A stretch of DNA of 64,000 nt, taken from the NCBI GenBank assembly GCA_020736575.1, contig JAGPYM010000003.1, positions 868,001 to 932,000 of the forward strand, read 5' to 3'. Position numbers and translations under genes: made by a program. Positions 24,587-35,947 of the stretch are shown one piece after another. Position 1 is the stretch's first letter. Each line of letters begins with the position of its first letter. Below the pieces are notes generated by a model. The model searched no databases. It saw nothing but the letters and a program-made list of their open reading frames with translations, and was not told the DNA's origin. This DNA comes from Thelonectria olida (Eukaryota; Ascomycota; Sordariomycetes; Hypocreales; Nectriaceae).

Positions 24587-25862
24587 ACAGAAGAGCCGCA
24601 CGCGGCATATGCCTATCGGCATGCATGGTTATACGTTTTTGGCGCGCCTGTCGCAGTCCTCCGCTATGGGGACGCCTGGCGTGTCGTGTGGTTTTGTCTC
24701 TCTATTTTGCAAGCAGAGAGTCAGGCACATTGGTTGATAGCGGAACTGAGACGTTCCTCTCAGCATCACCCCCATCAATTGTGGTCGGTAATATTCCGTT
24801 TGTAACCGCCCAAAACAGCCCGGTTTACGGGTCGATACCCCAAAAGCTCAAGTCAGGGTAATGACAACCTGATTTCTTGTGTATTCCTAGCCTTGTTACT
24901 CTTTTCTTCTTTGCATTTGCTGGCGTCCTGCATTTGGGGACTTTGATATTCAGCCGAGCGTTTTCTACTTTTCTGATTTTCGTTGATATCCTTTCTGGCG
25001 AAGCATGAATGAGGGGCGATATCAAAATAGACGGCGGTTGGAGTCGGAAAACAAAACTCGGATACCTGCGGGAGGGGAAAATTCGGCGTTTTGGTGTATT
25101 GGAATTATTTTTCTTTGTTTCCTTTTCTCTTTACCTTCATACCATACACGGGATATGGATGACTGCACTATCATGACAGACTTGGCAGGAACAGGACCAA
25201 TGGATATGGCCTTCCTTTCTGCACCGGAAGCAACATCTCTCTGGGAGAGAACATAGCTAGGTAGTTATGGAACGGGATGCGATATTATAGAGGGGGAAAA
25301 CCAAAACTTTCATGATTCAACTTTTTCTTCCTGATTCACCTGTGAATATTAAACCAACTTATAGTTGGGAGATGCGGCTAGTTATTATCATCGTTTGAAC
25401 TAGGTAGGCAAGACACGACCTGTCTTGTCTGATCGACAGGTCTCGCAAGTTTGTTCCGAGAGAGCTAGGGATAACTTATTAGAACATGCCTAGTTGGGTA
25501 CGTTTGTGCTAGCACGAAGATCGACACGGAACAATATGGTCTACGCACTTGAAGAACCCAAAACGCCCATCGATTCTATTCTAGGGACAGCCGAGTTACT
25601 TGAGATAGCATATCTCCCTTCCTTCCCACCTGCCTGCCTGTCCATGCCCATTACAGACCTTGACCCCCATTCCATCTACCCCTCCGTCCTTCAGTTTCGC
25701 CATTTCCTCTTCAGTGTCCCGAGAATGAGAATTTGCTTTGTGAGCTTTTCGCGGTGGCAGGAACCCTTCCTCCCCATATTATGGTTGTACAGCGGAGAAT
25801 ACATGCAAACGTTGCAAGATTCCGGTGACGACAAGGGAACAGAACCAAGTTGCCATTGTCGT
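24587..25862. other. Intergenic between lst7 and rpt3 (convergent)
   Basis: This stretch should hold the 3' UTRs of the two convergent genes. A plus-strand frame at 25494-26126 overlaps the end of rpt3 and looks like chance. I see nothing else. Confidence 0.55.
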
Positions 25863-27299
25863 TTATTTGTAAAAGTCAAACTTGTTCTCGTCGCTAGTTC
25901 CCTTGACCTGGCTCGAGTACGCGTCCTCAAGATCGCTCTGGATGATGTTGTAGCGGTTCTTGCGGACGGCGCGCAGACCAGCCTCCTGCATGATGGCGGC
26001 AATAATAGCACCGGACAAAGGGTCGTTTCGGACGATGAGGGAGTCGAGATCGGCCTCGGGGGCCAGACTCATCTTGCTAGCAATGGTGGTAAAAATGAGA
26101 CGACGCTCGCGGCGGTCGCGCAGTGAGGGGAACTCGATTTTTCGATCGAGACGACCGGGTCGAAGAAGGGCGGGATCGAGGGTATCAGCTCGGTTGGTGG
26201 CCATGATCACCTTGACGTTGGAGGTCTGGTCAAAACCATCCATCTGGTTGAGCAGCTCGAGCAAGATTCGCTGAACTTCACGATCGGCACCGGTCTGAGC
26301 ATCGAATCGCTTGGTGGCGATAGCATCAATCTCATCGATGAAGATAATGGCGGGTGAGTTTTCCCTGGCCATGCGGAAGACGTCTCGAACCATGCGGGGA
26401 CCTTCACCCAAGTACTTCTGCACGAATTCGGAGCCAACGACACGGATGAAGCTGGCAGTGGTGGAGTTGGCCACGGCCTTGACCAGCATGGTCTTGCCGG
26501 TACCAGGGGGACCATAGAGAAGCACGCCTCGAGGAGGGTCAATGCCGATCTGCTTGTAAAGGTCGAAGTGCGTCAAAGGCAGTTCGACTGCTTCGCGAAT
26601 CTCCTGCTTCTGCATGTCAAGACCACCAACATCGGCGTACGTCACATCGGGCTTCTCGTCGGCGCCGAGCATGGCAATGGAGGAGTCGGCCTCTGGGGGG
26701 AGAATATCGACGAGGGCATTGGAGTGTCGGTGGAGGGCGACGGAGGAAGAGGCCTTGAGCTTCTCGCGATCGAGGGTGGAAAGGATTCGAACGACGTAGT
26801 TGGAACCGGTGCTAGACTGCACAATACCAGTGCTGCACAAGACCAGGTTAGCTACGTTGAAGAGAGGGTGAGGATCAAGAGGGAGGCCTACTTTTGGTCG
26901 ATAGCCTCCATGAACTGGCCAATCACCAGAGGTACACTTTGAATCCGCTTGATCTCCTCTTGGGCTCGCACAAGCTCGCGCTTCAAACTCCTGTGGATGG
27001 TAAGTCGCTGTGTAGACAGCTGGCGTGGATGTTGGCGAGAGAACAAACCTTTGCTCATCCTTGATGTATTCTTCTTGCAACTGAATGTATCTATGCGCCA
27101 ATGCCGTCAGTCGCCTGCATGATCTGCTGCTGTACCGGGATTCCTACTCTAGTTGCCTCTGAAGCTTCTTTAAGGTCGCATATTCGTCAGTGCCATCGGT
27201 CGTTACCCCCTCGAAATGATCAATCGTTGGGATAGCCGAATACGCCGCCTTCTTATGCGGCAGGTTGTTTGCCGGGTTCTCGACGGCAATGTCGCCCAT
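25863..27299 (-). CDS. rpt3: 26S proteasome regulatory ATPase Rpt3 (subunit 6B)
   Basis: Rpt3 is one of six AAA ATPases in the base ring of the 19S particle; it unfolds ubiquitinated substrates and feeds them into the 20S core. Four exons fit: 27299-27148, 27090-27049, 26990-26892 and 26832-25863, giving 420 residues. The short exons restore the coiled-coil segment ([44 protein letters not shown]) and the OB-region start ([17 protein letters not shown]). The ATPase part has the family block [19 protein letters not shown], Walker A GPPGTGKT, Walker [12 protein letters not shown], the second region of homology ([21 protein letters not shown]) and a C-terminus of FDFYK. Introns of 57, 58 and 59 nt keep frame exactly. 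Length and motifs are normal for the family. Confidence 0.95.
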
Positions 27300-29062
27300 C
27301 TTTGCGAGAGGAGGGAGGAGATGGGAATACGGAACGCGCGATCGGATTGCGCGGATGGCTGTCGGGGTTGAGAAGAGGTAGCGATATCGTTAGTCGTGAA
27401 GAGAGGGGGATTGGTGGTGTTGTGGTTGAGCGAAGCTTCGATTTGATGCTAGTCAACCAGGCGTCAACGAGTACGACGACACGACAGAGCTATGGTCACC
27501 TTTCGCCGCTTGGGCAGGGCTTAGTCATCACTGAGCGAGCTATGATGAACTCTCACGTGACACAGGAGCATTGAAGGGAGAGGGGATTGAGGCAACAGCT
27601 AGAAGGGCTGTGGTTGGCTCGTGATTCTTAGTCGGGGCCGGGGCAGAGTGGCTGCCAGAACTGCAAGCCTCAGGCCCAAGTCTGCCTGCCAACCGCCAAC
27701 CGCGGTGCCTCTCATGGAAAGGTGCTGAGGCTCCCAAGGTGTCAGCCACAACTTGCCATTGGCCAGGATCGGTGGTAGCCTCCACAAGTCAGGGAAGACC
27801 CCCACTAGCCTCCACTGCAGCCATTGCAGCCTCTCCTCCAGCCAACGTGGGGACGCTTGGCACATGCAGCGAGCGACCTGTCTCGGACGATCAACGGATT
27901 AACACGGCAACGGTTCAGGCGGACGAATGTCGCAATGGCACATGTCGACGAGGCTTGAGGCCGTGTTGCCTGACAAACATTGAAGGAGGCGGAAGGCGGA
28001 TCTTGGAGTGCCTCGAGCCGCTGTTGTTCTCGGTGTCTGGCCAGGCCACTGCTGGGACCAGTCATGGTCGAATGGGACGGCTGGAGAAACCATAACCCAA
28101 GGCGGACTGGCTCACTGGCTCAAAATGGTCCGATCCCTGTCCGGCGAGTGTTGAATGAGGTCACGGCCATGGCTGGGGTCCCCGATACCCGGCGCCGACC
28201 TTCTCTCCCCGCGCTTTCGGTGAGGGAGTCAAGGGTCATGGAGTCTAATCTCTTGCACGACGGGCAATTCATGCTACACAGTGACAGAATGGCTTGGTCA
28301 ATACGGTATGTGCGGTATTCGTACAAAACTTGGGGCGGTTCGACTTGTTGGGGGGGAAGCAGCCATGATCCATGCAGGCAAATCATCCAATGCTTTGAGA
28401 GGTAACCTCCCTTTATGCGTTGCGTCAGGTAAACGCTCCGCCCGTACGAATGCCTCTCCGTCCTGTCTGTCGTGCGCCTTCGTCCTCATGGCGTTTGATG
28501 CCCTTTTCGGCACGTCCAGCAATACAGCCGAATGGGCAGACAGGCAGAGCCGGGTCGGGACCGGCTTTGGCCTTGTGGTTTCGTGTGGCTTATCTGGGGG
28601 CAGTGGAGGCAAGGACCCCATGTGAAGCCTGTACAGTACGAAGAATGGGTGCGGCGTGCCGCGTTTGGGCGTCCAGTCACTCGCCTGCTCACGGGATGAT
28701 GCGGCAATGATTCACTGGCCCACGACAAGTCACCAGTCACTTGCATCTTGAAACCTCAGCTTCCTCTAATAAGGTAACCTGTCATTCTCTCCTTCCTTTT
28801 CACTTTCCCGCACCGCCTCACGCCTCACGCCTCAACCTCACCTCATTTTCTTCTGGTCGTAGACAACCCCTCGTCTAGCACCACCGTCGACTCGTCCTGT
28901 GTGTCATTCTAGTAGACTTCGTCCCGACAATCCCCCTCCCTCTCTGCCTGCGTCTATCTGCCTGCTTCTGAACCGACTCCTCGCCATCCTCCCGTTCCGA
29001 CCATAAATCACCTCGAACCGCATCGTCTCTTCTTCCTGTCCAAGGCAATCACCACCGCGGCC
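27300..29062. other. Divergent intergenic region between rpt3 and the small gene at 29063
   Basis: This is a promoter region shared by two divergently transcribed genes. Just upstream of 29063 the plus strand is CT-rich, as in fungal leaders. I see no conserved frame, RNA gene or mobile element. Confidence 0.5.
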
Positions 29063-29705
29063 ATGTCTTCTTCCATCGCCATTCCCGCCGGCCCCTCCGC
29101 CACTCGCTCGTACCACCAGTCCCCCAAGGGCACCGGCTCGTCTCCCAACAGCTACTCCAGTTCACCTTCATCCTCCCCGCCATCTGCCCGCAAGAGCAGC
29201 AAGGCCTCGCATAACCGCCGTCCAAGCCTCTTGAGTAGGTCAACCATTCTCGCCGGTCTCGGCGACAATCGTCTTGTCTCAGACGGGATCAAGCAACGCT
29301 CCGCTCTTGTGGCATGTCCAGCTAACTCTTGTAGGCTCCGCCTTCTCCAAAGAAGAATGCACTGTCATTAACATCGGCGACCCGGACGGCCCTCCTCGTC
29401 TGGTACGTGCTCATGATCTCCGTTCACGGGCCCCTTGGACCGCCGTCAAAGCCCGGCACCTCCGCTTCTCGCTTACTGACGCAACTACAGATCTCCTACC
29501 TTTCCTCCAGCCAAGGCTTCGCTTGGAACCCAGGTACGTCTTGCATGCAAACCTGCTTGCTGCTCTATCTAACCACGCTATTTATCCAGAAATCTTCCTT
29601 CCTTCGTACGTTGATTGCGATTACGTTCCCTTGGAGAACCGACGAGACCCCGTCCACGAGATCCTCATCAGTGACGAAGAAGTCAAGAACATGCTACCAC
29701 AATAA
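29063..29705 (+). CDS. Small conserved hypothetical protein, four exons
   Basis: Four exons fit: 29063-29234, 29335-29402, 29491-29533 and 29590-29705, giving 132 residues. All three introns have textbook signals: GTAGGT with GCTAAC and TAG, GTACGT with ACTGAC and CAG, and GTACGT with TCTAAC and CAG. The frame closes exactly. The first 57 residues are Ser/Pro-rich and look disordered. The rest is compact and reads like a conserved core: SAFSKEECTVINIGDPDGP, ISYLSSSQGFAWNPEIFLP, then YVPLENRRDPVHEILISDEE. I recall similar small uncharacterised proteins in Sordariomycetes but cannot name a function. No signal peptide or membrane segment is visible. Three introns in 400 coding bases argue for a real gene. 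Confidence 0.75.
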
Positions 29706-30876
29706 GCCGTCCTTCTTCCTCCTAACCCAGGGATATGCGGTTCGACCTACAACCCCTTAGACTTTCCTTCTCGCGAGACCTCGACTTGACTTTCTATTTA
29801 TTTCACCCTTGGCGTACGGGTTATCGCCATTCACATGTTTCTCGATCGGATTAGGAATTCTGCTACATACTCATGGTAGCACGGTAGCACTGTTAAAGCG
29901 GAGTATTATGGTGTTGTTGGGCCACCCCTGTCAGTTGACTTGACAGCCTCACTTGGGGATTGGGTTGGGACGGAGTACTCAGACATGGTGGTGCACTCAT
30001 GACTTTTTATGCGAAATCAAAGCCTGGCAGATTGGGATTTGGGAATAGGGTGCATATCCTGGACCGGCAGGGCCCCTCGGAGTTATCGAGTTATCAGAAT
30101 GCGTTTGTCTGGTGCTTTTCATTCCCCCTAGGTAGTTTGTTAGTTAGTTGTTGATCTGCTTCCTCGGCACGGCGGAGTTTTGGTCTTACATGGTTTGCTT
30201 GTTTGACTCTCCTCAATTTATCTGTTTCACTTAGTTGCCTGATCCCACCCCAACAGTGCAACATGCTGCAATATGATTTGCCGGCACACACACCGGAACC
30301 TGGGCCGCTCATCCGTCCAACAAGACCCTCAGTGAGGATGTGGTTCTATGCCTCATGACCCATATCATGACTGCTCATCACCAAGGAATTTACTCCTTGC
30401 TACTTTGTTAGGCCACTGTATGAAGCATTATTCATTTTAGTTAGGATTAAGATTCGCACGAAATTTATGAACGAGATTAGGACCAAGGTTAGGATCTCTA
30501 GACCGGGCAAAGTCTGATTCGTAGGAAAGTACATGTTTGCTTCATCGTTCAGAGATATTGCTGGCAAGGGTGGAAACAAGCAGAGTGAAGAATGCGACTG
30601 GTGCACTGCCAAACCCAGCATTACACATATCCTGAAAAGCTCCAATGCAATGAGTATTCTTGCCTATAATTTTGATTCTGTCTGCTCATAAGTACGTACC
30701 AGTACTTTCCTCTGCCATCTTGCCTCAAGGTAGGTATGTACCACACAGCTTTTGTGCACCCTTCCATGCCGACATCGGATCGAGTAGTCATTGCAGTAAC
30801 TGGACAGGATATATTTGTGGGAAGACACTGCTTAGTGAAGGCTTCAATTTGTAGTTACAAATAGCACTTTCTATAT
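29706..30876. other. Convergent intergenic region
   Basis: This lies between the 3' ends of the small gene and the FAD oxidase gene. No supported feature was seen; it is moderately AT-rich. Confidence 0.55.
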
Positions 30877-32549
30877 CTAGGCAATTGGCCCGTAAAAGCT
30901 GAACTGACCCTTGGGATCGTACTTGCGCTTCAGACGTCGCAGCTTTTGCTGGCGCCAACCCGCGCTTCCGTACCACTCTTTCGGGCTCTCGTTGCCAAAT
31001 GCATAGTTGAGATAGACGCGCATATCCCTGCGGCCGGTGGCCTCGTGAAGGGTTTGGCGGAGCTTGACGCCTAGAGCGGCGGCCCTTTGGTCGAGTTTGG
31101 CATCGCCGGGAGCATAGGTGATCAGCGGAGCCACAAGAAGGTTCTCGTCGCGGAAAGCGAATGCACCCGTGGTGTCGTCGATTGCGCGCAGAGCTTGCGT
31201 GGAGTAGCCTTCGAACATGAAGAGCGACGAGTTGAAGGGAGAGACGCCGCGGGTTTCTGAGGCGAAGAGGTCGTACACTTTTCTCATGGCTTCGACGTTG
31301 TAGGATTCGAGGTAAATGGGGAAGCGCGGGTTGTTGAGGCCGCTCTTCTGGCATGGTCCGGCTGCAAGGTCGATGCCAGTCCATGTAGCGAGGTCGCGAT
31401 AATCGCCGGCGACGGGTTCGACAGCGAGAGGGCCAATGTCATGGAAGGGCTTTGTGAGGGAAGAGTCGACCGAGGTGACTCCCTCTTGGATGATGTAGAA
31501 CAGAATGATGGGCTGAGGAATTGGTCAAACTCGACTGAGAAGATGGGAGAAGAGTATTTACCTTGATTGGGTCGGCAGCGGCGCTGTTCACCCAGTAGGA
31601 CCAGTTGATGACTCCCTCAGGCTGCTTTCGCAGCAAATGCTCATTGGCAGCCTTGTACACCTCCTCTACCTGATCGCCACTGAAGATGAGAGTCTCAACA
31701 GCCCAGTTGCGATGCTCTATCTCATAGATCTTGGCAGTGACAGAGGTGACGATGCCAAAGTTCTGGCCGGCTCCCTTCATGGCCCACCAAAGGTCCGACT
31801 TCTCGTCAATCGTCTTCAAGGAGCCGTCGGCGAGGACCACGTTTATCGAGATGAATTGATCTGCGATGAGGCCGTGGTGGCCCTGAAGCCAGCCGTGGCC
31901 GCCTCCAAGGGCAGGGCCCGCGTAGCTGACGCACTCGCAAGTCCCGGTGACTATTGGGCGGACGTGTAAGCCGTGTGCCTATTAGGTGGTTGAGGGTTGG
32001 AAAGCTCACCGGTTTGCTTGCCAGCCGCCCAGAGCGCATCGGTGACATTCTTTGAGTGAGCGCCGCCGCCTATCGTGGCGCTGTTGCCATCCTTGGCGAT
32101 GCTGATACTGCTGAGCTGACCCAGATAGATCTCGATTCCGTGGTCCATTCTGCCCAGAGTGGTGATTGCTCCATGCGCCGTGTTGAACGCAAGAAACGGA
32201 AGGTCCTTTTTGTTTGCGTATTTCACCTTGACGTTGATTCTGTTCAGCACCTCTTCATCACAGCCAAACTATGGAAACGTACCGTTTTTGCGACATCCCC
32301 CTCAATGCTAGGAACTACGACGACGTTGACCTTTGGTGCCTTGAGTGCTGACCACCGAGTCGATGCCTTCTCAAACTCGCTCGAGCCGGGGCAGTAGATC
32401 TTGGCCGCCCTGGACAGCTGCTCACCGAGCCCGCTTGCGTCAATAGGACAGCTGCCGCGAAGTGAGTTGAGGTGCTCTGGCACGCCGGCCGAGACTGCAA
32501 CTGCCCACCCAGCAAGTGCTGTGACGGCTTTGATCTTGAACTGACGCAT
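30877..32549 (-). CDS. Secreted FAD-linked oxidase, berberine-bridge / glucooligosaccharide-oxidase type
   Basis: Exons 32549-32283, 32226-32010, 31950-31562 and 31512-30877 give 502 residues. A hydrophobic signal peptide opens the protein (MRQFKIKAVTALAGWAVAVSA). The FAD-binding PCMH domain follows (PSIEGDVAKTVKYANK). Two probable flavin-attachment residues are visible: His107 in FNTAHGAITT and Cys166 in TGTCECVSYAG, which align with the His and Cys that bind FAD 6-S-cysteinyl/8alpha-histidyl in the family. The BBE C-terminal block is present (YLNYAFGNES, then WYGSAGWRQQKLRRLK and YDPKGQFSFYGP). Substrate cannot be read from sequence: members oxidise oligosaccharides, alkaloids or polyketide intermediates. 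Intron 1 uses an AAG acceptor that keeps the conserved VKYANK. Next to a secreted chitinase, a role in extracellular carbohydrate oxidation is possible but speculative. Confidence 0.88.
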
Positions 32550-33362
32550 CGTGCTTGAGGAGCAGGAGAAGTTTCTGCAAGGACTGCAAAGCTCCAGAAG
32601 AGTTTTGCAACTGCTTGAGGCATTTCGAATTCTCATGGGATCCCTGCCCGTTGAGGAGGAGCCCCCTCGTAGCTGCATATACTATCTTGACGTGCATCTT
32701 AACGGCAATTCCACACCCCTGTCTGTGACAATTCGTTAACATATGCAGCGAAGAAGCACTAACTGATGCCTCCACCGGGCAGCGTCGAACTGCGGTAACT
32801 GTCCCGGATCGACTCGGGGGATGAGCAAGGTTCCACCGAACGGGCCCGACCTCTGCTGCGACCTTGGTTGCGTTAGCTGAGTCTAGAACTGGAAGGTTAC
32901 TTTGTCCAAGGTTGGCTGAACGGGGCTCGCTCCTCTTTCACTCGAGGGGTTGTAAGCCGAGGTGTTTTGTAATGTTGGATGAATCATGGCTGAGGAATTC
33001 TTCAGTGCGTGATAGCTGCATGAATTAGCTGTGACAAGCACTCAACCAGGAATGTGACTTGACATATTGCGACGAACAGTTGAGAGATAGTTTCCTACAC
33101 GTTCGATGTGTCTTGATACGTGAGCCGTCAATGGTTGGCCTAAATGCTGTGCGCATAGGCTGTCAGTTGCCTCATAGACTTGAAACAAAAATCGGATAAA
33201 AGTCCTATCAGCACGTTTCCATACTTCATTGTCAGATATTCACGAAAGAAGAGCAAATGCGTTTCGTGGAAATGAATATTATTGTTGATCTATTCACGCC
33301 CACCTCGGCTCCAAGACTCGGCGCGACCTTGTAGTCAGCCAACTCCGGCATCTATCCATTAA
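32550..33362. other. Promoter region of the FAD oxidase gene
   Basis: This lies upstream of the oxidase start and downstream of the chitinase stop. A TATA-like string sits about 130 bases before the oxidase ATG on the minus strand. Nothing else was seen. Confidence 0.45.
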
Positions 33363-34879
33363 TTATTGGTGCGCGCGGAAATGAGTCTTGGAGCGAGCCG
33401 TGTAGCCATATCGCGTACCGGCATTGATGTTCTTCTGCATAGCCAGCAAGTGGCTCCAGTCGTAGCCATCCTCGCCCAGACTCCAGGCCATAAAGCCGCC
33501 GATGCCCTTGCGGAGCAGCCTCTTCATCTTCAGCTCAATCAGCTCGGGCGTGTCCCAGGTCCAGAACAGGCTGGTGTCGGCGTCCCAGTACCACTGGCCG
33601 TTTCGTTCCTGGTCCGTCTTGCCGTTGGCCAGCGCCTTTTGGAACGAGCTGGTGATGTCGGTTCCTTCGCAGCGGCCGTAGGCTGATTGGCAGCCGGTGC
33701 CGCAATGAGCAGTCGTGTTTCCACTGGAAATACAATTAGCTGATGTTCTATACGTTCGTCAAACTAGGCAGGATAGGAGACGATGGGCTTACCAGAATCC
33801 AAATTGGCTGCAGCACTGGACCTCGCCGCACTTGTACAAAGAACCGACGCCGCAAGAGTTATCCGGGGAAGTAGTCAGGTTCGTGGGAGCCGCCTCAAAG
33901 TTTCCCTTCTCAAAGGTGACGGCGCCCGAGAGGCCAGTGTCGGTGCCGTCCGCAGCCTCGAGGAGCTCGGTTGGGCAGCCGACGGGGCTGGTGCACTTGT
34001 AGCCCTTCTTAGTGGTGAACCACTTGGCGTAGAAGGGGACGCCGGCGACGAGCTTGCTGGTGCTAAAGCCGCGAGAGATGTATGCTTCAAGGGACTTGAG
34101 GGTTCCCTGGAGCGAGGTGTGGTGGGTGGTGAAGTTGTCTCGGCGGTTCATCAAGTCGTACGACATGACATTGACAAAGTCAACCCACTTGTTCATCTCT
34201 TTGACTTTCTCGCCAGTGTACGCAATCATGTCCCGCTCAAGGCCGGGCACAGCAATGGACAGGTCTTTCTTGCCGATTGCCTTCTTGATCTCCTTCAAGA
34301 GAAGAGGGAAGGTCTTGATCTCCGAAACCTTTTTCGAGTTGGGAATTCTCCTGTAATCCTCTCCGTTGCCGGCGGGGTATTCCCAATCGACGTCTGCGCG
34401 TGTCGTTAGCGAAGAGACAATAAAGATGACGGCGCAAGTGGGTGCTTACCAACACAGTCGTAGCCGAGTCTCTTGACAGTGGCGGCGACGTTCTTGGCGT
34501 ACTTCTTGCGAGACTTTTCCGTCTTCGCGCCCTCGCTGAAGCCTGCAGTGTCGGCCCAGCCGCCAATGGCCATGCACACCTTGACGTCGTCGTCAAAGAG
34601 GGCGCGGACCTCATCGAGGGGCATGAAGGGCGCGTAGACTCCAGCGGGCTCAGCGGCAAAGAGCGAAGAGTTGGCAAAAGCGGTGATGACGTAGTTGATG
34701 CCGGCAGTGACAGTTTTGTTGGGTAGGTCTGAAGTGTGATATCTGCAGAGCCTTGTTAGTTACACGGTTTGGGGGGATGGATGTAGTGTGGCGTACTGGT
34801 CAAAGTAGATGGCGTATCTGGGGTTGGCAGACGCAGCTGCGGCAACGCCGGCGGCGGCCAGCATGAAAATGGAACGCAT
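33363..34879 (-). CDS. Secreted GH18 chitinase with an internal CBM18 chitin-binding module
   Basis: Exons 34879-34797, 34742-34450, 34393-33793 and 33723-33363 give 445 residues. A signal peptide opens it (MRSIFMLAAAGVAAAASA). The GH18 catalytic motif reads DCVDVDWEYP, with D123, D126, D128 and the acid/base E130; exons 2 and 3 join inside it. MSYDLMNRRD and AGVPFYAKWF are further barrel signatures. At residues 306-344 lies a hevein-type CBM18 with eight cysteines (306, 314, 319, 320, 326, 333, 337, 344); its fifth cysteine spans the last intron. After it, GH18 sequence resumes and ends with the final barrel strand (GGFMAWSLGED). So the chitin-binding module sits inside the barrel rather than at an end. 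It should hydrolyse chitin outside the cell, in wall remodelling, mycoparasitism, insect infection or nutrition. Confidence 0.93.
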
Positions 34880-34947
34880 AGTGAAAGTAATGAATGAGCT
34901 GAACGAATAGTATTGCTAAGGAATGACTAGAAAGGGTGACTGAGGTT

Positions 34948-34965
34948 GGAGGAGGAGGAGGAGGA
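34948..34965. repeat. (GGA)n microsatellite
   Basis: Six GGA units in the chitinase leader; on the transcribed strand this is a CCT/TCC pyrimidine run. Confidence 0.85.
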
Positions 34966-35604
34966 ATGAGGGGTGCTGGAGAGAGGTGACACCGGGCGAC
35001 TGATATAGAAGTTGTGCGGCTGCGATTCGAACATGTCGTGGAACGTCCGGGCCATTAGGCTTTGAGTGCCGAGCCTTGTCTTGCAATTTAATCCAGCACA
35101 TATTCAGGGTTGCCGTCTGGGATGGAGGGTGATCTTGGCTGTGTGCGGCTTAGAGTGGTGCAAGAGTTTGCAGGGAAGAGCCCATGTAAACGCCCAGTCA
35201 GAATGTGCCATGATGTCTCAATCTGGGGCACATGTTTTCCTGCGGAAATCAGGCTGGAAATCAGCTCTTTTTCTGTGCTGGCTGAGGGGTGATTTACATG
35301 CATGTCAGCGTGCTGGGCCAGTTGGCATGGCTGGGCTGAATCATCTGACACGCCCTGTTTCACCTGCTTATCCTGCATATGCGGAGTAGATGATTTGATG
35401 CGGATGAACAAGTGAAGCTCAGGCCTCTCTGGAGTGGCATGGATGTCGGTATATATCATAAGGTTCAGTATGGGAGAGGTTTGGTCCCTTGCAATTTCGG
35501 AGGAACCGGCGCTTCGGAATAGAGTTGAGACTACAAGAAAGGATTGATGGATGTTTGTTCTTTGTTTGCTTCCGTGTTTGTTTGCCCGTCCATTCGGCCC
35601 CCAA

Positions 35605-35629
35605 CTCCTCCTCCTCCTCCTCCTCCTCC
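35605..35629. repeat. (CTC)n microsatellite
   Basis: About eight CTC units in tandem in non-coding sequence. Confidence 0.9.
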
Positions 35630-35947
35630 GATCCATTGTCAGCTCGTATCCAAGGTGGAGGCGCAGGACATTGCCCGCTGACCACATTATGTGCACTTTG
35701 ACACCCTGTAATAAAACCTACAGCTTCGCTAAGACGTCATCAAAACGAGAAGAGCCTCGCCTCGCCTCGCCCCCGGATCATCGGGCTTTTGTGCTTGCGC
35801 GATATTTCTCCGTCCGTCAATTACCGTCCCGTCCGGGAGCTAGTGGCGGGCACAGGAGTGACACGTTCTTCCTTGGCCAGTTCTACCGAGGAGAGACTTA
35901 GTGTTTAATTACTATCTAACCTGTAATGCAACAATGAATTCGCTCTC

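Larger units (their letters stand above)
34880..35947. other. Chitinase promoter and acetyltransferase 3' region
   Basis: A TATATC-like string lies about 125 bases upstream of the chitinase start on the minus strand. Two triplet runs are present (34948-34965 and 35605-35629). No gene was supported. Confidence 0.5.

Noticed and set aside
33783..34409. 208-codon plus-strand frame
   Set aside because: Antisense to the GH18 catalytic exon.
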